The notes under the pieces were generated by a model, which worked only from the letters and a program-made list of their open reading frames with translations, was not told the origin of the DNA and searched no databases. The position numbers and the translations under genes were made by a program. DNA of 64,000 nt from Apostichopus japonicus (Eukaryota > Echinodermata > Holothuroidea > Aspidochirotida > Stichopodidae), in contig NC_092576.1 of assembly GCF_037975245.1 (NCBI RefSeq), positions 38,968,611-39,032,610 on the forward strand, read 5' to 3'. Positions 49,464 to 60,617 of this stretch are shown here, in pieces. The first letter of the stretch is position 1, and each line of letters starts with the position of its first letter.

Positions 49464-49476
49464 ACCGCTGCCACCA
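49464..49476 (-). other. Primer binding site, tRNA-Leu type
   Basis: TGGTGGCAGCGGT starts directly after the 5' LTR on the minus strand. Its complement, ACCGCTGCCACCA, equals the 3' end of the tRNA-Leu(AAG) family as I recall it, including the added CCA. The host tRNA set would confirm the match. Confidence 0.75.
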
Positions 49477-49643
49477 TGTAAAAGTTAGATGTCTGGTAAG
49501 ACTATATAAATACGATGGAAGAGAGACTCAGAGAGGATTGACGTTTATCTTAATCGTGTATATTGAAAATCGAGTTTTACAGAGTCTGTGTAGAACCACA
49601 GAGAAAGTATTAAAGAGTTTCTTACGAGTATGATTATGTTACA
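49477..49643 (-). repeat. 5' LTR (167 bp)
   Basis: Identical over all 167 bases to the other LTR. It has TG...CA ends and a TATTTATATAG TATA-like element near its 3' part on the minus strand, where it would promote the gag-pol transcript. Confidence 0.97.
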
Positions 49644-50456
49644 CACTCAAGCCTATTTAAAGCTGCATGTCTTTGACCAGTGCTCAGAGAATTGGAAGGC
49701 AGGTCCGAAATTGTGGCACCTATTCCTGCTACGGGGACTGCTTTTATCATCATGATCCTTTTACGAGAGTGAACTTCCATCATCTGACCACTATCTCAAA
49801 CACTTATGGCGATGAAGGCAACATATTCACTGTAAACACAGTATAGCCATGGTAAACAAAACAAAACAAAACAGGTTGGTAGCTCACAGTTTCTAATTCG
49901 CAAACCAAAAGTACCCAGTCCACAGAAGAATCCTCCCAAAAACAGCAGCAATTGTGAATAGGTTTTCTGTTTTATTTTTGCTTTGTTTTTTGCAAGGTTT
50001 TGATACATGAAATTAGGAACTGTGGTATGAACACTCTCACCCCTACAACATGTAAACGTTACACATAGAATAAGAAAGCAATACATTAAGGTCTCTTGGT
50101 CTTTGATAACAATCTTCAGACACTAATATTACACTGGGTATAATATATCAAGTTTGCTTTTACTTTCTATTATTCTGAAATGACATTTGACATGACTAAC
50201 ATGACCAATCTTCCATATTTATAACCGCTACTTAATATGAAATTACAAAGGTTACCACTGGGAACTATGGTTTTTTATTGGTTTAAACCAGCATTATACC
50301 GTGCAAGTTGGTACCAATTTGCACGATTACCATTTGTTACCGATTTTGCTAACTATGGTTGACTATACAGTTGATACACTGATGGCAAATGTTAATATTT
50401 CATTCATTACGGTTTTGCGGTGCTAATGCTTAACACTCACCACCATCTATTACACA

Positions 50457-50812
50457 GAGACGATGTGATGTGTGGTGTTGTGACGTGATGTCATGTAAGT
50501 TGATGGTCGGATGGGATATGTTGGGATGTTTGTTGATATGAAGGGAAGCAAGGTGATAGATGGGCTGGGATGTGAAGTGATATGAAACAAGGTGATGGAT
50601 TTGGTGGGACAAGATGGGATCTTTTTTGATGTGATGTGACGCACAGTGATGGATTGGGTGGATGTGGCGTGATGTGACGCAAAGTAAGGAGGCATGACGG
50701 ATAACATGGGTGTGCTGGAATTGGATCCAATATGAAATAATGTGAGAGGATGTCCTGATCTCCACTTTGAATACCACATATGTGATGTGATGATCGATGT
50801 AACGTCATGTGA
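50457..50812. repeat. Degenerate GATGTGA-type repeat
   Basis: A run of imperfect GATGTGATGTG, GATGGGATG and GTGATGGAT words of mixed 5-base periodicity. Overlapping open frames on the minus strand (His/Ser-rich) result from the repeat. It lies about 25 bp from the Myt1 exon at 50838, in the intron that holds the retrotransposon. Confidence 0.8.
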
Positions 50813-50837
50813 TGATGGGTGGTTGAAACAAACTTAC

Positions 50838-50960
50838 TGATTTCACACTGACTGTCAACCCAAAGTCTCCCAGCTTACAGAGGCCATCCATGCCAATTAA
50901 TATCTTGTCCACTTTAACATCTAGATGAAAGACGTTGTTTTCATGGAGATGCTTTAATCC
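50838..50960 (-). CDS. PKMYT1: Myt1 exon: catalytic loop and DFG
   Basis: 123 bp, phase 0 to 0, CTTAG acceptor and GTAAGT donor. It encodes GLKHLHENNVFHLDVKVDKI, LIGMDGLCKLGDFGLTVSVK and S. In Myt1 the loop normally reads HLDVKPAN; here it is HLDVKVDK, so Asn is replaced by Lys while Asp, Lys and DFG remain. Confidence 0.85.
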
Positions 50961-51662
50961 CTAAGTAATGAATTAATCAAAACAAATGCCATAAGAACTG
51001 AATAGAAAAAAACTTTTAATGAATATTTTTGGACTAGAAATATTAACATTTCTAATAACATTTATTTCTACATTTACAAAGCCACAATGAACCTAAAGTA
51101 TACCCTCATTGCCTCAGCTCCCCTTCCAGTTGCTATCAAAATGTGAAATAAGATATGCTTGCTGTTAACACATTGCTTATATACATATGTATAAGTATAC
51201 GTGTTGAGTCTAAGGAGTAAATAGTAAGAGAAAACAGTGCAATTTGACCTTTGTATGACCTACCGGATTTGCATAGACGACAAATTTAACCGCGTAAGTG
51301 GCATAATAATATGTCGCTGAATATGTTATAGTCAAATCACACAGAACGTTTCCTTGTACAATGTACAATGTACAATGAAGACAAGGTTATACAAAAAAAA
51401 AATAGGGAGCCTCTTATCTGGTTTGTCTATTTAAAGGATGTATGAAAAATCGGATGTATATCCCATGGGGACATTTGTGTTAAGTACCAAGATAACGTTT
51501 AGTTCCAGTAGACGCATATGCGCTAACAACGAGTACGGGTACTGATTCTCTGCTAGTCCGCCCTAAACCCCTCATTACAATATTTTATTACATACATGAT
51601 GAAAAGTAAAGGAAGTCTATGGGAAATGTTATAATCGCATACCAGCCACACTTTTTGAGGCA

Positions 51663-51666
<4 letters not shown>

Positions 51667-51748
<82 letters not shown>
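51667..51748. repeat. TA dinucleotide repeat, 82 bp
   Basis: Uninterrupted TA tract, no flanking inverted arms like those at 37077-37283. Confidence 0.97.
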
Positions 51749-51751
<3 letters not shown>

Positions 51752-54700
51752 TCGTTATAAACGTTATCACTTAACCAATAAAAGTATTAGATTGAATAAA
51801 AGGAAGTGCAAACATGTATTTAAGTCAATATCCTTCTGATTTAAGATATCTGTACAGACTCAGAGTGCAATGACTTTGCCTAACTTTCATTTGATATAAT
51901 ATTTAGTTAGGATTTTTTTTTTATTTTATCTTTCATTGATCATCTAGTCGTCAGAGTTATCAAGATACAACATACATTTGGATGAGAGAGGATCGGGTTG
52001 AATCCTTAAGCTTGCGATCGATATGAGATATACGATTGAAAACCACACAATAATATAATTGTTATGTTCGGACCTATTATAGGAACACACATGCAATTCC
52101 GATGGTAAAGGAGTTAGATCGTCAACACTATGTTTCCATAAAGTTTTTTTAAAGACCGCACGATTTATATTTCATTACATACGTCTTCCAGCTACCACAA
52201 TGGCGATGGTGAAGTTAGTGCTTCACTCTGCTCGCCAAAAGGAGTTAGGACACATAAAAACGTTGTTGTATGTAAGTGAATTAAATATGGTGAAGTACTC
52301 CAATTCATTTATATCTAACGAGATTTGAACCTTGTTGGAATGGTAGAGTTAAATGTAGGGCTTTCAATGGGAGGGGTTTGTCAAAGAGGTCGTTGAGCGC
52401 CCGTATAAGCCTCCTACAGAAAAAAAAAAAAACATGTAAAGTTTATACTTTGGCAAAGGGTGCTTTCGGAGGTATGTTAAGACAATACACTTTATACATG
52501 ATCATGTTTAAAAGCAAGATTGTGCTAATAAATATTCTTGAATATTATGTAAATGTTAAGAAAAAGCGGGCAGGGGAGTTTACTTACCAAACTAAATCTC
52601 CCGACTGACGTCACAGATGGAGTCAATATAACAGTGTTTTTAATTGTTTTATTGTGAAACTGGCACTTTCCCACCATTTAAAACAATCAACCTAGTGATG
52701 GATAATATCTATACGTTTATCATTATAGCCTACACATATTAACATAACGTTTACATATAGTCGGCAAGATCTGCCTATCCTCCTTCCTCAGCGAACATTG
52801 GCTATAATGGAAGTGGGGGAGAGACACACAAATGAGAGCAATATTTGGGGTTCATGGATTGGGCTGAGGGACTGCATGAAGCATTATTATATGGTAGGGC
52901 AGGTGTGGGGGGGGGGGAGAAGCAACCAAATCGGCAAACAATTTCTAACACTAATCGCTGATAATGCTAAAAGTAAATAATAAAGCACATTTAAGAAACC
53001 AGTTAATGAACCATCAAACTACGATGGCCAATAAATATTGAATATAAAATATCGCCATTGTGAAATAATTACTCATAACTTGATGCAGTCAATGTTTTCT
53101 TGTTTGCATGCTGGCCCATCACTAAGTTTGTAGTTGACACCATTTGGAATATGCTTTGATATCTTAAAACATCTTAAAACATTGCTTAACTTTAAATCAA
53201 TCTTGCAATGAACTGAAAATAAACGTATTATCTTTTTTAACGCGCATTATCTGTCTTTCCATTTCTTTACAACTCGAAAGAAAATATATTCTTGCCATCG
53301 TAGATCTATTTGTATGTATTAGTATTAGCCATATTGGCACAAATATGCCACGTTCGACACAACATGGCCATATCACTTATATGAAGTAGAGGCTGACGAA
53401 AATAATAATTACTATTTATAATTACGCAGCAAATAATGTGTTGATAGATTATTTTAATATATATCTTGGGTTTGTGAGTATCGTGGGTTAAATTCATTTA
53501 TTGTTTTCATGACAATTTTAACGAACTTAAAAAAAAAAGTATAAATACCTGCTCTCTATGCGTAATAAAAGCAGAAGCAAAACTATTAAAAAGACACAAA
53601 ATGTAATTAAATAGCTTAATTCTGTTTAATTTATTTACTGATCGATAAATACACTCTTAATATTGATGAAAAGTTCATTTATGAATTTTGTAATTTCTGA
53701 AATTTAATTTGATTTCAAATTGCAAAAATGAAGTTATACATTTTGTTGGTATTATTTATTACTTAAAAGCTAAAGTAATGTTATATAATGTCGGGATAAA
53801 AACTACATGTTTCCAATTTTTTTTACAGAAAAGCAATATCAAATGCAATCAAAGCTCAATAAACAGAAACTAATATTTATCATTTACAAAGCAACAAAAT
53901 GATGCTAAAAAACGAATTCATTCTGATGTATTTTACCAAATGGATCACGTTGCATCATGACTTCATATCAAATTGTAACGTCTTTTACTTTTTTAACTTA
54001 CAGAAAATCATTTAAATTGTCACATTCTGTAGCCTTCTTGTTTATCATTAAAATAGAAGTTCTTAGAAATAATGAGATATATATTCTCAATGTACATGTT
54101 TAGTTCTCTTCAGGAAGACACTATGTAATGAACAGGCAAAACTTGAGAAACAAAGACGGAAAATAATAAGAAAGCTAACAACGTTGCGTAAGAATTAAAA
54201 AGGAACATATGAGGTCTTATCACTCTTCACATCGAAAAGAAAACAAAGTGCGACTTAAAACGAACACATTCATTACACATTGAGCTCCAAAGGGAGAATT
54301 GAGCTCATTTCATAATTGTATTATTATGCTAATCTACCGTCGAATCAAATAGGTGAGTAGATAATGTGTTTATTCAAAGAATGAAATAAAAGTTAAACAA
54401 ACGAGTAGGAACACATTCAAATGGACCGTTACCCAATCTTCCTCACTTTGATAAATGGGGGCAAGATTATCTCTGGCCCTTCACATTCAACTTATGGATC
54501 GATGCTTACACAGCCCTGCCTAAGCTTTCAAACGGATCACTTATAGTTACAGAAATGAGTGTCAAGCATCAAACTATTATTTTTCATTTCGTGTATCTCA
54601 AAATGCTGTAATATTCGATTAGGTGAAGGGGGGGGGGCAGGAAATGTCAAACTTGAAATGAAACACTGACACTTGTGCAGTTTAGGTAATGTATTCATTT

Positions 54701-55885
54701 AGACAAAAGATATTTATAGCAACCCGTCGCAGTCACTAAATATTGTAAACATTCCTTCAAGTGGTGAATACCACAGTAGTTTTCGGTCCCACACTTTTGA
54801 TAGTTTTCTACATCACTGTTGAAAATTGGAAATTGGCAGCTGACTATTGATATCTTATGACTATGGATCTGAGATCACGTGACAAATAGTAGCTTCTGAT
54901 TTTAAACATGTATAAAGTACATGAGAATGTTGCAGCTTTCTTTTTTACAATTAATAATTATGTGACATTAAACGGTGTTGAGGATCGAGTATATTAAATA
55001 ACTGATCTTTTCCAATACTTTGGGTTGTAGTGACTTTTCTTTAGACCTTATTATATACCTAATTGATAATCTAAAAATAACCCTGCTCCATTTGTACTCT
55101 AAGTGTCAGTTTTTAAGGGAAGGACCCACACCCTAGAAAAAGAGCGGATTAAAGTTAATAAAGACATGACCCTTCCTTCTGTACACGTTATATCATAAAG
55201 GCTCTTGACCATTCATATAACAGCCGAGAAAACCTTATAACTATGCTAGGGTAATATTGTAGCAAATTCAATATAAATTGAGCAAACTTGATACCAAACT
55301 ATATTTGAATCATTAGTTCCTCTCGCATAGAACTCAGTTGAAAAAGGTGCCTGGCAACATACCACTTATATAACACTTAATAACCATTTTGTAATTATGC
55401 TGTAAATGCTTCTTGTGATTCTCCATTCATTCATACCATTTCCCAGGGGCGTGCGTTAAGGGTGAGGTGAATAGAGGTCTATGCCCCTTCCTCTTCTCTC
55501 ATGTCAGGATAAATGGATAGGTTGTGGATGTGCTTACATTCATTCTTGGGAAAATAAGACCTCTGTTAAGTGTTAGTTACATACCCTTTCAACCAATTAT
55601 TTATTGGCAAAGCCTAGCCCTTAGACTTATAATAGACTTAAATAATGTTCCAATGATGAGGTATTGATGCTCAATTGAACTTTAAGCGGTGATTTACAGG
55701 GACAAGGATCTCCATACACCCCCATACACGAGAAACAATATATCCCCCACCTCTGATACCTAGTGCACGCCACTGCAGTTTCTGCAATGGATTAATGTGG
55801 TAGAAAACTGAACTTATGTTTTGGTGACACCTGAGTTATTATTAACATCAATGTCTCCTGTACTTGACAACGTATCGTCATCTAC
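51749..55885. other. No exon recognised
   Basis: The missing 5' exons of the Myt1-like gene would be expected here on the minus strand, but no glycine-loop or N-lobe frame was read. AT-rich with poly-A and G tracts (near 52905 and 54630). Confidence 0.4.
52606..52613. promoter_or_regulatory. Full CRE palindrome near a splice-donor-like site
   Basis: TGACGTCA, a complete cAMP-response element, lies about 20 bp upstream (minus strand) of GTAAGT at 52582-52587. Together they could mark a non-coding first exon on the minus strand leading to the kinase exons. No start codon lies between them, and transcription is unproven. Confidence 0.3.
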
Positions 55886-55949
55886 TTATTCTGTTTCAAG
55901 ATTTCGCTTTCCTCTCGAGACTATCCAGGTCTGCTGCCATGGTTCATCT
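55886..55949 (-). CDS. Terminal exon of an unrecognised gene
   Basis: 64 bp after a TTCTTAACAG acceptor, entered in phase 2, encoding DEPWQQTWIVSRGKRNLETE and TAA at 55886-55888. It fits the phase-2 end of the microexon at 57106-57131. No family is recognised. Confidence 0.5.
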
Positions 55950-57105
55950 CTGTTAAGAATAAAGTAAGATCAACTAGTGCATAATTATAACCGACATATC
56001 TAAACACTCTTATATCATTTATAGTACATAACATAGTCACCAGTATTTCCAAGTTAAGATTTAAAACCGATTGACATTTTAAGATCATATTAGAAATGAG
56101 TTGCTGCTTTCCAAGTTATCTGTTACCAGTGAGTGAATAAACAATTATTCTACGTTTTCTGCAGTTGACGCTACATGTTAAATGAAACTTAGAACTGTAT
56201 TGACCTTGACAATGTAAATCTATCAAATCAATCTCTGAAAAGGTATATGAACAGCAGAGTGACACCTTGTGTAGATCTAAATCAACATCATGATCTTGGA
56301 AAACAAAAGTGCGAACTCACAGTAATGAAAATGTTAAGAAGCATTAATAAGTGTAAGATTGACGCATATGTGGGGTGGGGATGGCCATTAAAGAGGAGCC
56401 TAATGATACGTTACTGTTCTGTTCTGCATGGATTGGTCTTATTAGAGGGGTGTCTAATTCTAATTTGGTTATAAATTTTGCTAATTTATGTACAATCATA
56501 TTACACAAGTCAGTCTGACCTATGTTAGCTTTGATGATAAGAAATCTTTATATAAACATATGATCGACTGAAACATTCGTCAGTCGTTTGTCTGAAATGC
56601 CGTACTCTTTCTGGCAACATTTCAATAATAATAATCCGATCTAAACCAAAAATGCTAAAAACTTGCAGAAACAGACGTAGACAATCTCTTTTCCTTCTAC
56701 GGTGTCTTTTGGCTTTGTCATTTTCTACAACTGAAATATCTTCAGAATTTTAAATTATTTTGCCGTTAAACATTGGTTTCTCATAATTTATTGCTCTAAA
56801 GCGGCATCGCATGTTTATGATTGTTTCAAATAACAATAATGATCCGCTGAGATTAGCAACATTCGGAGTCACTCTATTAAATTTGCAATTCGCATTAGTT
56901 GATGTCCTCTTTAATACAAATTCAAATTTTAAAGATCTTATATTTACTTAAATATATACTATTTTCACACTAGGGATATTGTAATTATATTGGTACAATG
57001 CCGTGTATATCATATTTTCTATGTCGGTATGAAACAAACTTGTTTCTTTTTTTATGTTGTTTGGTAGTGTTTAGACCTTGCACTCTGTTAGCATTATTTC
57101 CTTAC

Positions 57106-57131
57106 CTGTAGTGATGACGGAAGCTTTTCAC
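57106..57131 (-). CDS. 26-bp microexon of an unrecognised gene
   Basis: Flanked by a poly-T plus AACAG acceptor and a GTAAGG donor, both strong. Phase 0 in and 2 out, encoding VKSFRHHY plus part of Arg. It links QE|VKSFRHHYR|DEPWQQTW smoothly between its neighbours. Confidence 0.5.
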
Positions 57132-58138
57132 CTGTTAAAAAAAAAAGAGATCAACGCAAAGTTAAGATAAAACATTAAAATGCCCACTCTATCAATCCTC
57201 CCAACCGGCAGAAAGCATCTTTATCCTTGCTACGGTGAATCCTAATTGATAACACAAGACTGCCTCTAAGCGATGAATGCAATGTTTCTGTTTATGTGTG
57301 ACATTTTTAGTCGATACTAATTTTTCGAACTAAATCATCTCAAACATCTAAAACATATAGCCACATATTTATACCAAAATAAAAAAACCTCAAACAATTA
57401 AATTAAACATAATAATTCACTGCTCTGCTGATCGTGGTACCTATCATTCTTTAGCCAACACTCTGATGTGACGATAAAATAGTTAACCAAGAGTTTGATT
57501 AATTTTAATGCTACAGTCAATAATACATGAGAATCAATGTTGTGCCCACATTAAAATACAACTATTAACATACTACCACATACCACCACATCCATCCTAC
57601 CGAGTACTTAAAAATGTCCGTTCAGAAGAATGAACTCAAACATAATTTAAGTGTTGATTAAATTATAATGTTACAAAGAAAATCAAGTTTAGACCTATTG
57701 CCGTTTCAGATGTTTCATGTTTAAGAAATTAAGCTTTAAAGCATAATTATTAGCATTATAATGACACTGCTAAGGCTAAATGAATGGTCAGCTCAGTTGA
57801 GTTCCTCGTTCCTGCTTAAATCTGTTGTTTTTGCTTTCGAATACTTGGTTATTAAATAAAATGTGATCTCATATGAACACAAAGTTCCCAGTGGAAAAAC
57901 CTGTTTTCTACTCACCGTAAAAACAATAAATATGAGAAGAGGGAAACCTCCCGCTAAAGTGACTTGCCTTTTAGTACATTACATATGCAGCACAATAGTA
58001 GATCGCAAACTAACCCTGGCTGAAGTTCATACGGTCACATGTACTTAGGCCGACATTTGACCTCACCTAATACAACAAGGAGGTTCTACTACATATGGAG
58101 CAGTCAAATCAGCATGATATTCACATCTTCATGGACGT

Positions 58139-58510
58139 GTGACCTTTAGATATTTCACAGGGTTTGCTTTTTCCAACATTAAATTTGCTTTCATCTATTC
58201 CAAATTGTGGAGTAATCTTACTTTTCATTTGAGTAATCTAACATGCATATTATCTCTTTTTGAAGGTAAAACTCTCAAGATAAAAGACTATGATATATTG
58301 GCCCTTTTGGACTTCTCCAGACCAGAAAAGAACTTTGACCTCTATCCAAAACAATACTGTTCTTGTACTCACTATATCGTTTTTATAAGGCTTTTGACTA
58401 TAAAACTTAAAAATGTGAACTTGCTGACCCCAAATGACCTTGACCTGCACACAAAACAATACCATTGTTGTTCTGGTTATGGGGAAGCTACATGTCACTT
58501 ATGAGAATAG
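58139..58510. repeat. Dispersed-type repeat with internal duplication
   Basis: Two related blocks, TTTGACCTCTATCCAAAACA ... TTGTACTCACTAT and CTTGACCTGCACACAAAACA ... TTGTTCTGGTTAT, lie about 120 bp apart in direct orientation. TGACCT-rich blocks of this kind are familiar from marine invertebrate repeats. Open frames on both strands are not supported as genes. Confidence 0.5.
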
Positions 58511-58957
58511 CAAAGATTACATATCTTGAGATGTTTACATGCTAGGGCGTCACACACATGCGCCCGCACACAAATTCGACTGCATAAGTTACTTGCCTGA
58601 CAAGTAACCAAAAAGTAAGTTGACAGAAACTCTGAATGTTAACGAGTGTTGACTACTATTGAAAAGGAGTCGTTATCATATCATACCATATAGAGGCAAT
58701 GTTGATCCCCGGGCCTCGGTAAACCTGTACCACGTCCATATGTAAAATATTTATTGTTGGAAGTATTTCGTGTTTAAAAATATGATAAAAAGTACAAATG
58801 TTTACAATGGAACATGTGCTTTCGTTTTAATTAGATTTAATTTATGGCTATTCAACATGGGATTACACAGGAATTTCACTGTACTCATGTACATGTCTGT
58901 ATTATACTGACCGATTTACCAAATGAAGTAGAATATTTACTATTTGCATAACATTAC

Positions 58958-59005
58958 CTCTTGACGAAATTCTGCATCCGTCAATTCATCTCCAATCAGT
59001 TTTGC
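58958..59005 (-). CDS. 48-bp exon of an unrecognised gene
   Basis: Phase 0 to 0, TTTACAG acceptor and GTAATG donor, encoding AKLIGDELTDAEFRQE. Joins to the microexon at 57131. The following intron upstream (minus strand) contains the CAT/CAC tract at 59140-60182. Confidence 0.5.
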
Positions 59006-59139
59006 CTGTAAATAACAAATGGATAGTATGAATGGAGAAAACAAAAATATGACTTCCAAAATCAATACAAGTTGCTTTAATATTTTGTTATTATTCTCCC
59101 TGTAAATATGATAAATGTTATCCAGCATCAACAATTTTT

Positions 59140-59792
59140 TGGGATCATCACCATCATCACAATCATCACCATCATCACACACTATCATCACACACCATCG
59201 CCAAAACCAACACCCCAACAACCATCATCACCATCACCATCACAATCACCACCACCATCATCACCATCACTGCCATCACAACCATCACCACCATCATTAC
59301 CATCACCACCACCATCGCATCACCATCACATCATCACATCACCATCATCACCATCACTGCCATCACAACCATCACCACCATCATTACCATCACCACCACC
59401 ATCACACACCATCGCCAAAACCAACACCCCAACAACCATCATCATCATCACCATCACAATCACCACCACCATCACCATCATCACCATCACTGCCATCACA
59501 ACCACCATCATTACCATCACCACCACCACCATCACCATCACCATCACCATCACATCATCACATCATCATTATCATCATCGCCATCACCATTATCACAATT
59601 ATCATCATCATAACCACCAGTACCATCATCACCACCATCATCATCAACAGCTTCATCACCATCATCAACATCATTGTCACCATCATCATCACCAATATCA
59701 CCATCACCATCATCACCATAACCACTATTATTACCATCACCAAAACCACCATCACCATCACCATCATCACCACCACCACCACCACCACCACC

Positions 59793-59844
<52 letters not shown>

Positions 59845-60182
59845 CCATCATCATGGTCACCATCACCACCATCACCATCATTACCATCACCACCAACACC
59901 ATCATAACCATCACCACCACCACCACCACCATCGCATCGCATCACCACCATCACACCACCACCATCGCACCACCACCATCGCACCACTACCATCATCATC
60001 ATCACCACCACCATCATCATCACTTCATCACCATCGCACCACCACCATCGCACCACCACCATCGCACCACTACCATCATCATCATCATCACACCACCATC
60101 ACCATCACTTCATCACCATCGCATCACCATCATCGTCACCACCATCACCATCATCATTACCACATTGATCTTTATCATCATT
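59140..60182. repeat. CAT/CAC trinucleotide-rich tract, 1 kb
   Basis: ATC/ACC triplets with longer internal direct repeats, for example two copies of ACACCATCGCCAAAACCAAC (about 59190 and 59405) and several CATCGCACCACCACCATCGC units near 59960-60070. Includes a 24-copy-scale run of CAC then CAT at 59770-59850. Poly-His and poly-Val/Met open frames are artefacts. Confidence 0.95.
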
Positions 60183-60519
60183 ATCATCAGTGTACTTCCT
60201 TTTAAAAGAATAGTGAATCGGCACTGTTTATATCTGACCAAACGTTGGTATACCTCAAAACCCCTTATATCATTCATCGATCACATATCACACAATAAGG
60301 TTAGTAAGCATGCATATATATTTATTTTTTAGATTGATGTTACTTCTGCGTCACTAAAATGGCAGAACACAAAAACTTCTGGGTTGTTGGGTGCAAAATA
60401 ATAATCTTCTCCAAATTTTCTTTTGAAATGACCGGCATTGTTTCAAAAAATAAACTTCCATTCGGTGGATTCATTTTTAGTGAGTGAACCATCAAGGGTT
60501 CCTATTAAAATAAACTAAC

Positions 60520-60617
60520 TGGGAAGAGTATAGAACGTCCAGATGTCAGCTTCCAACGACCAGACTGGAGATTTAGTCTGTAATACCCTTCGCTTAATCC
60601 ATAAGGCATCCAGAAAA
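60520..60617 (-). CDS. 98-bp exon of an unrecognised gene
   Basis: TATTTTAG acceptor and GTTAGT donor. Phase 1 in and 0 out, encoding FWMPYGLSEGYYRLNLQSGR then WKLTSGRSILFP. The phase fits both the exon at 62655-62728 and that at 58958-59005. A second frame is also open across it, so the reading rests on the phase chain. Confidence 0.42.

Larger units (their letters stand above)
44777..49643 (-). mobile_element. Complete Ty3/gypsy-type LTR retrotransposon
   Basis: 4,867 bp on the minus strand with identical 167-bp LTRs (TGTAAC ... TTTTACA when read on that strand). It is flanked by a perfect 5-bp target duplication, CACTC (44772-44776 and 49644-49648). A tRNA-Leu-type primer site, a polypurine tract and one uninterrupted gag-pol frame are all present. 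Identical LTRs mean a recent insertion. It lies in an intron of the Myt1-like gene in the same orientation. The domain order RT, RNase H, integrase identifies Ty3/gypsy; the clade (perhaps Mag-like, given the single frame and short LTRs) is not certain. Confidence 0.97.
40951..50960 (-). pseudogene. PKMYT1: Decayed Myt1 (PKMYT1) kinase gene, C-terminal part
   Basis: Nine minus-strand exons with consistent phases encode the kinase from the catalytic loop to the C-terminus. Myt1 is a membrane-associated kinase of the Wee1 family that inhibits Cdk1 by phosphorylating Thr14 and Tyr15. Family signs are HLDVK, LGDFGLTV, EGDAKYLAPELL, AADVF-SLGMTILELA, HGDGWHQLRNGEIP, one transmembrane segment, and a Ser/Pro-rich tail. 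Three defects are visible: Lys for the metal-binding Asn of the catalytic loop, a one-base loss in the 44113-44218 exon, and TAA in the 42505-42622 exon. The N-lobe with the glycine loop was not found to the right. This points to a non-functional copy, or a pseudokinase plus assembly errors. A Ty3-type element lies in the intron between 44627 and 50838. Confidence 0.8.

Noticed and set aside
50430-50808. Three overlapping His/Ser-rich minus-strand frames
   Set aside because: Created by a GATGTGA-type repeat; overlapping frames cannot all be real.
59108-60332. Poly-His and Pro/Ser-rich frames of 365-405 codons
   Set aside because: Overlapping frames of one triplet repeat on the same strand; mutual exclusivity and composition show an artefact.
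60330-60515. Minus-strand frame with NPPNGSLFFETMPVISKEN as an exon
   Set aside because: Open for about 46 codons, but it starts right after the better-supported exon's donor and its phase does not fit the chain.
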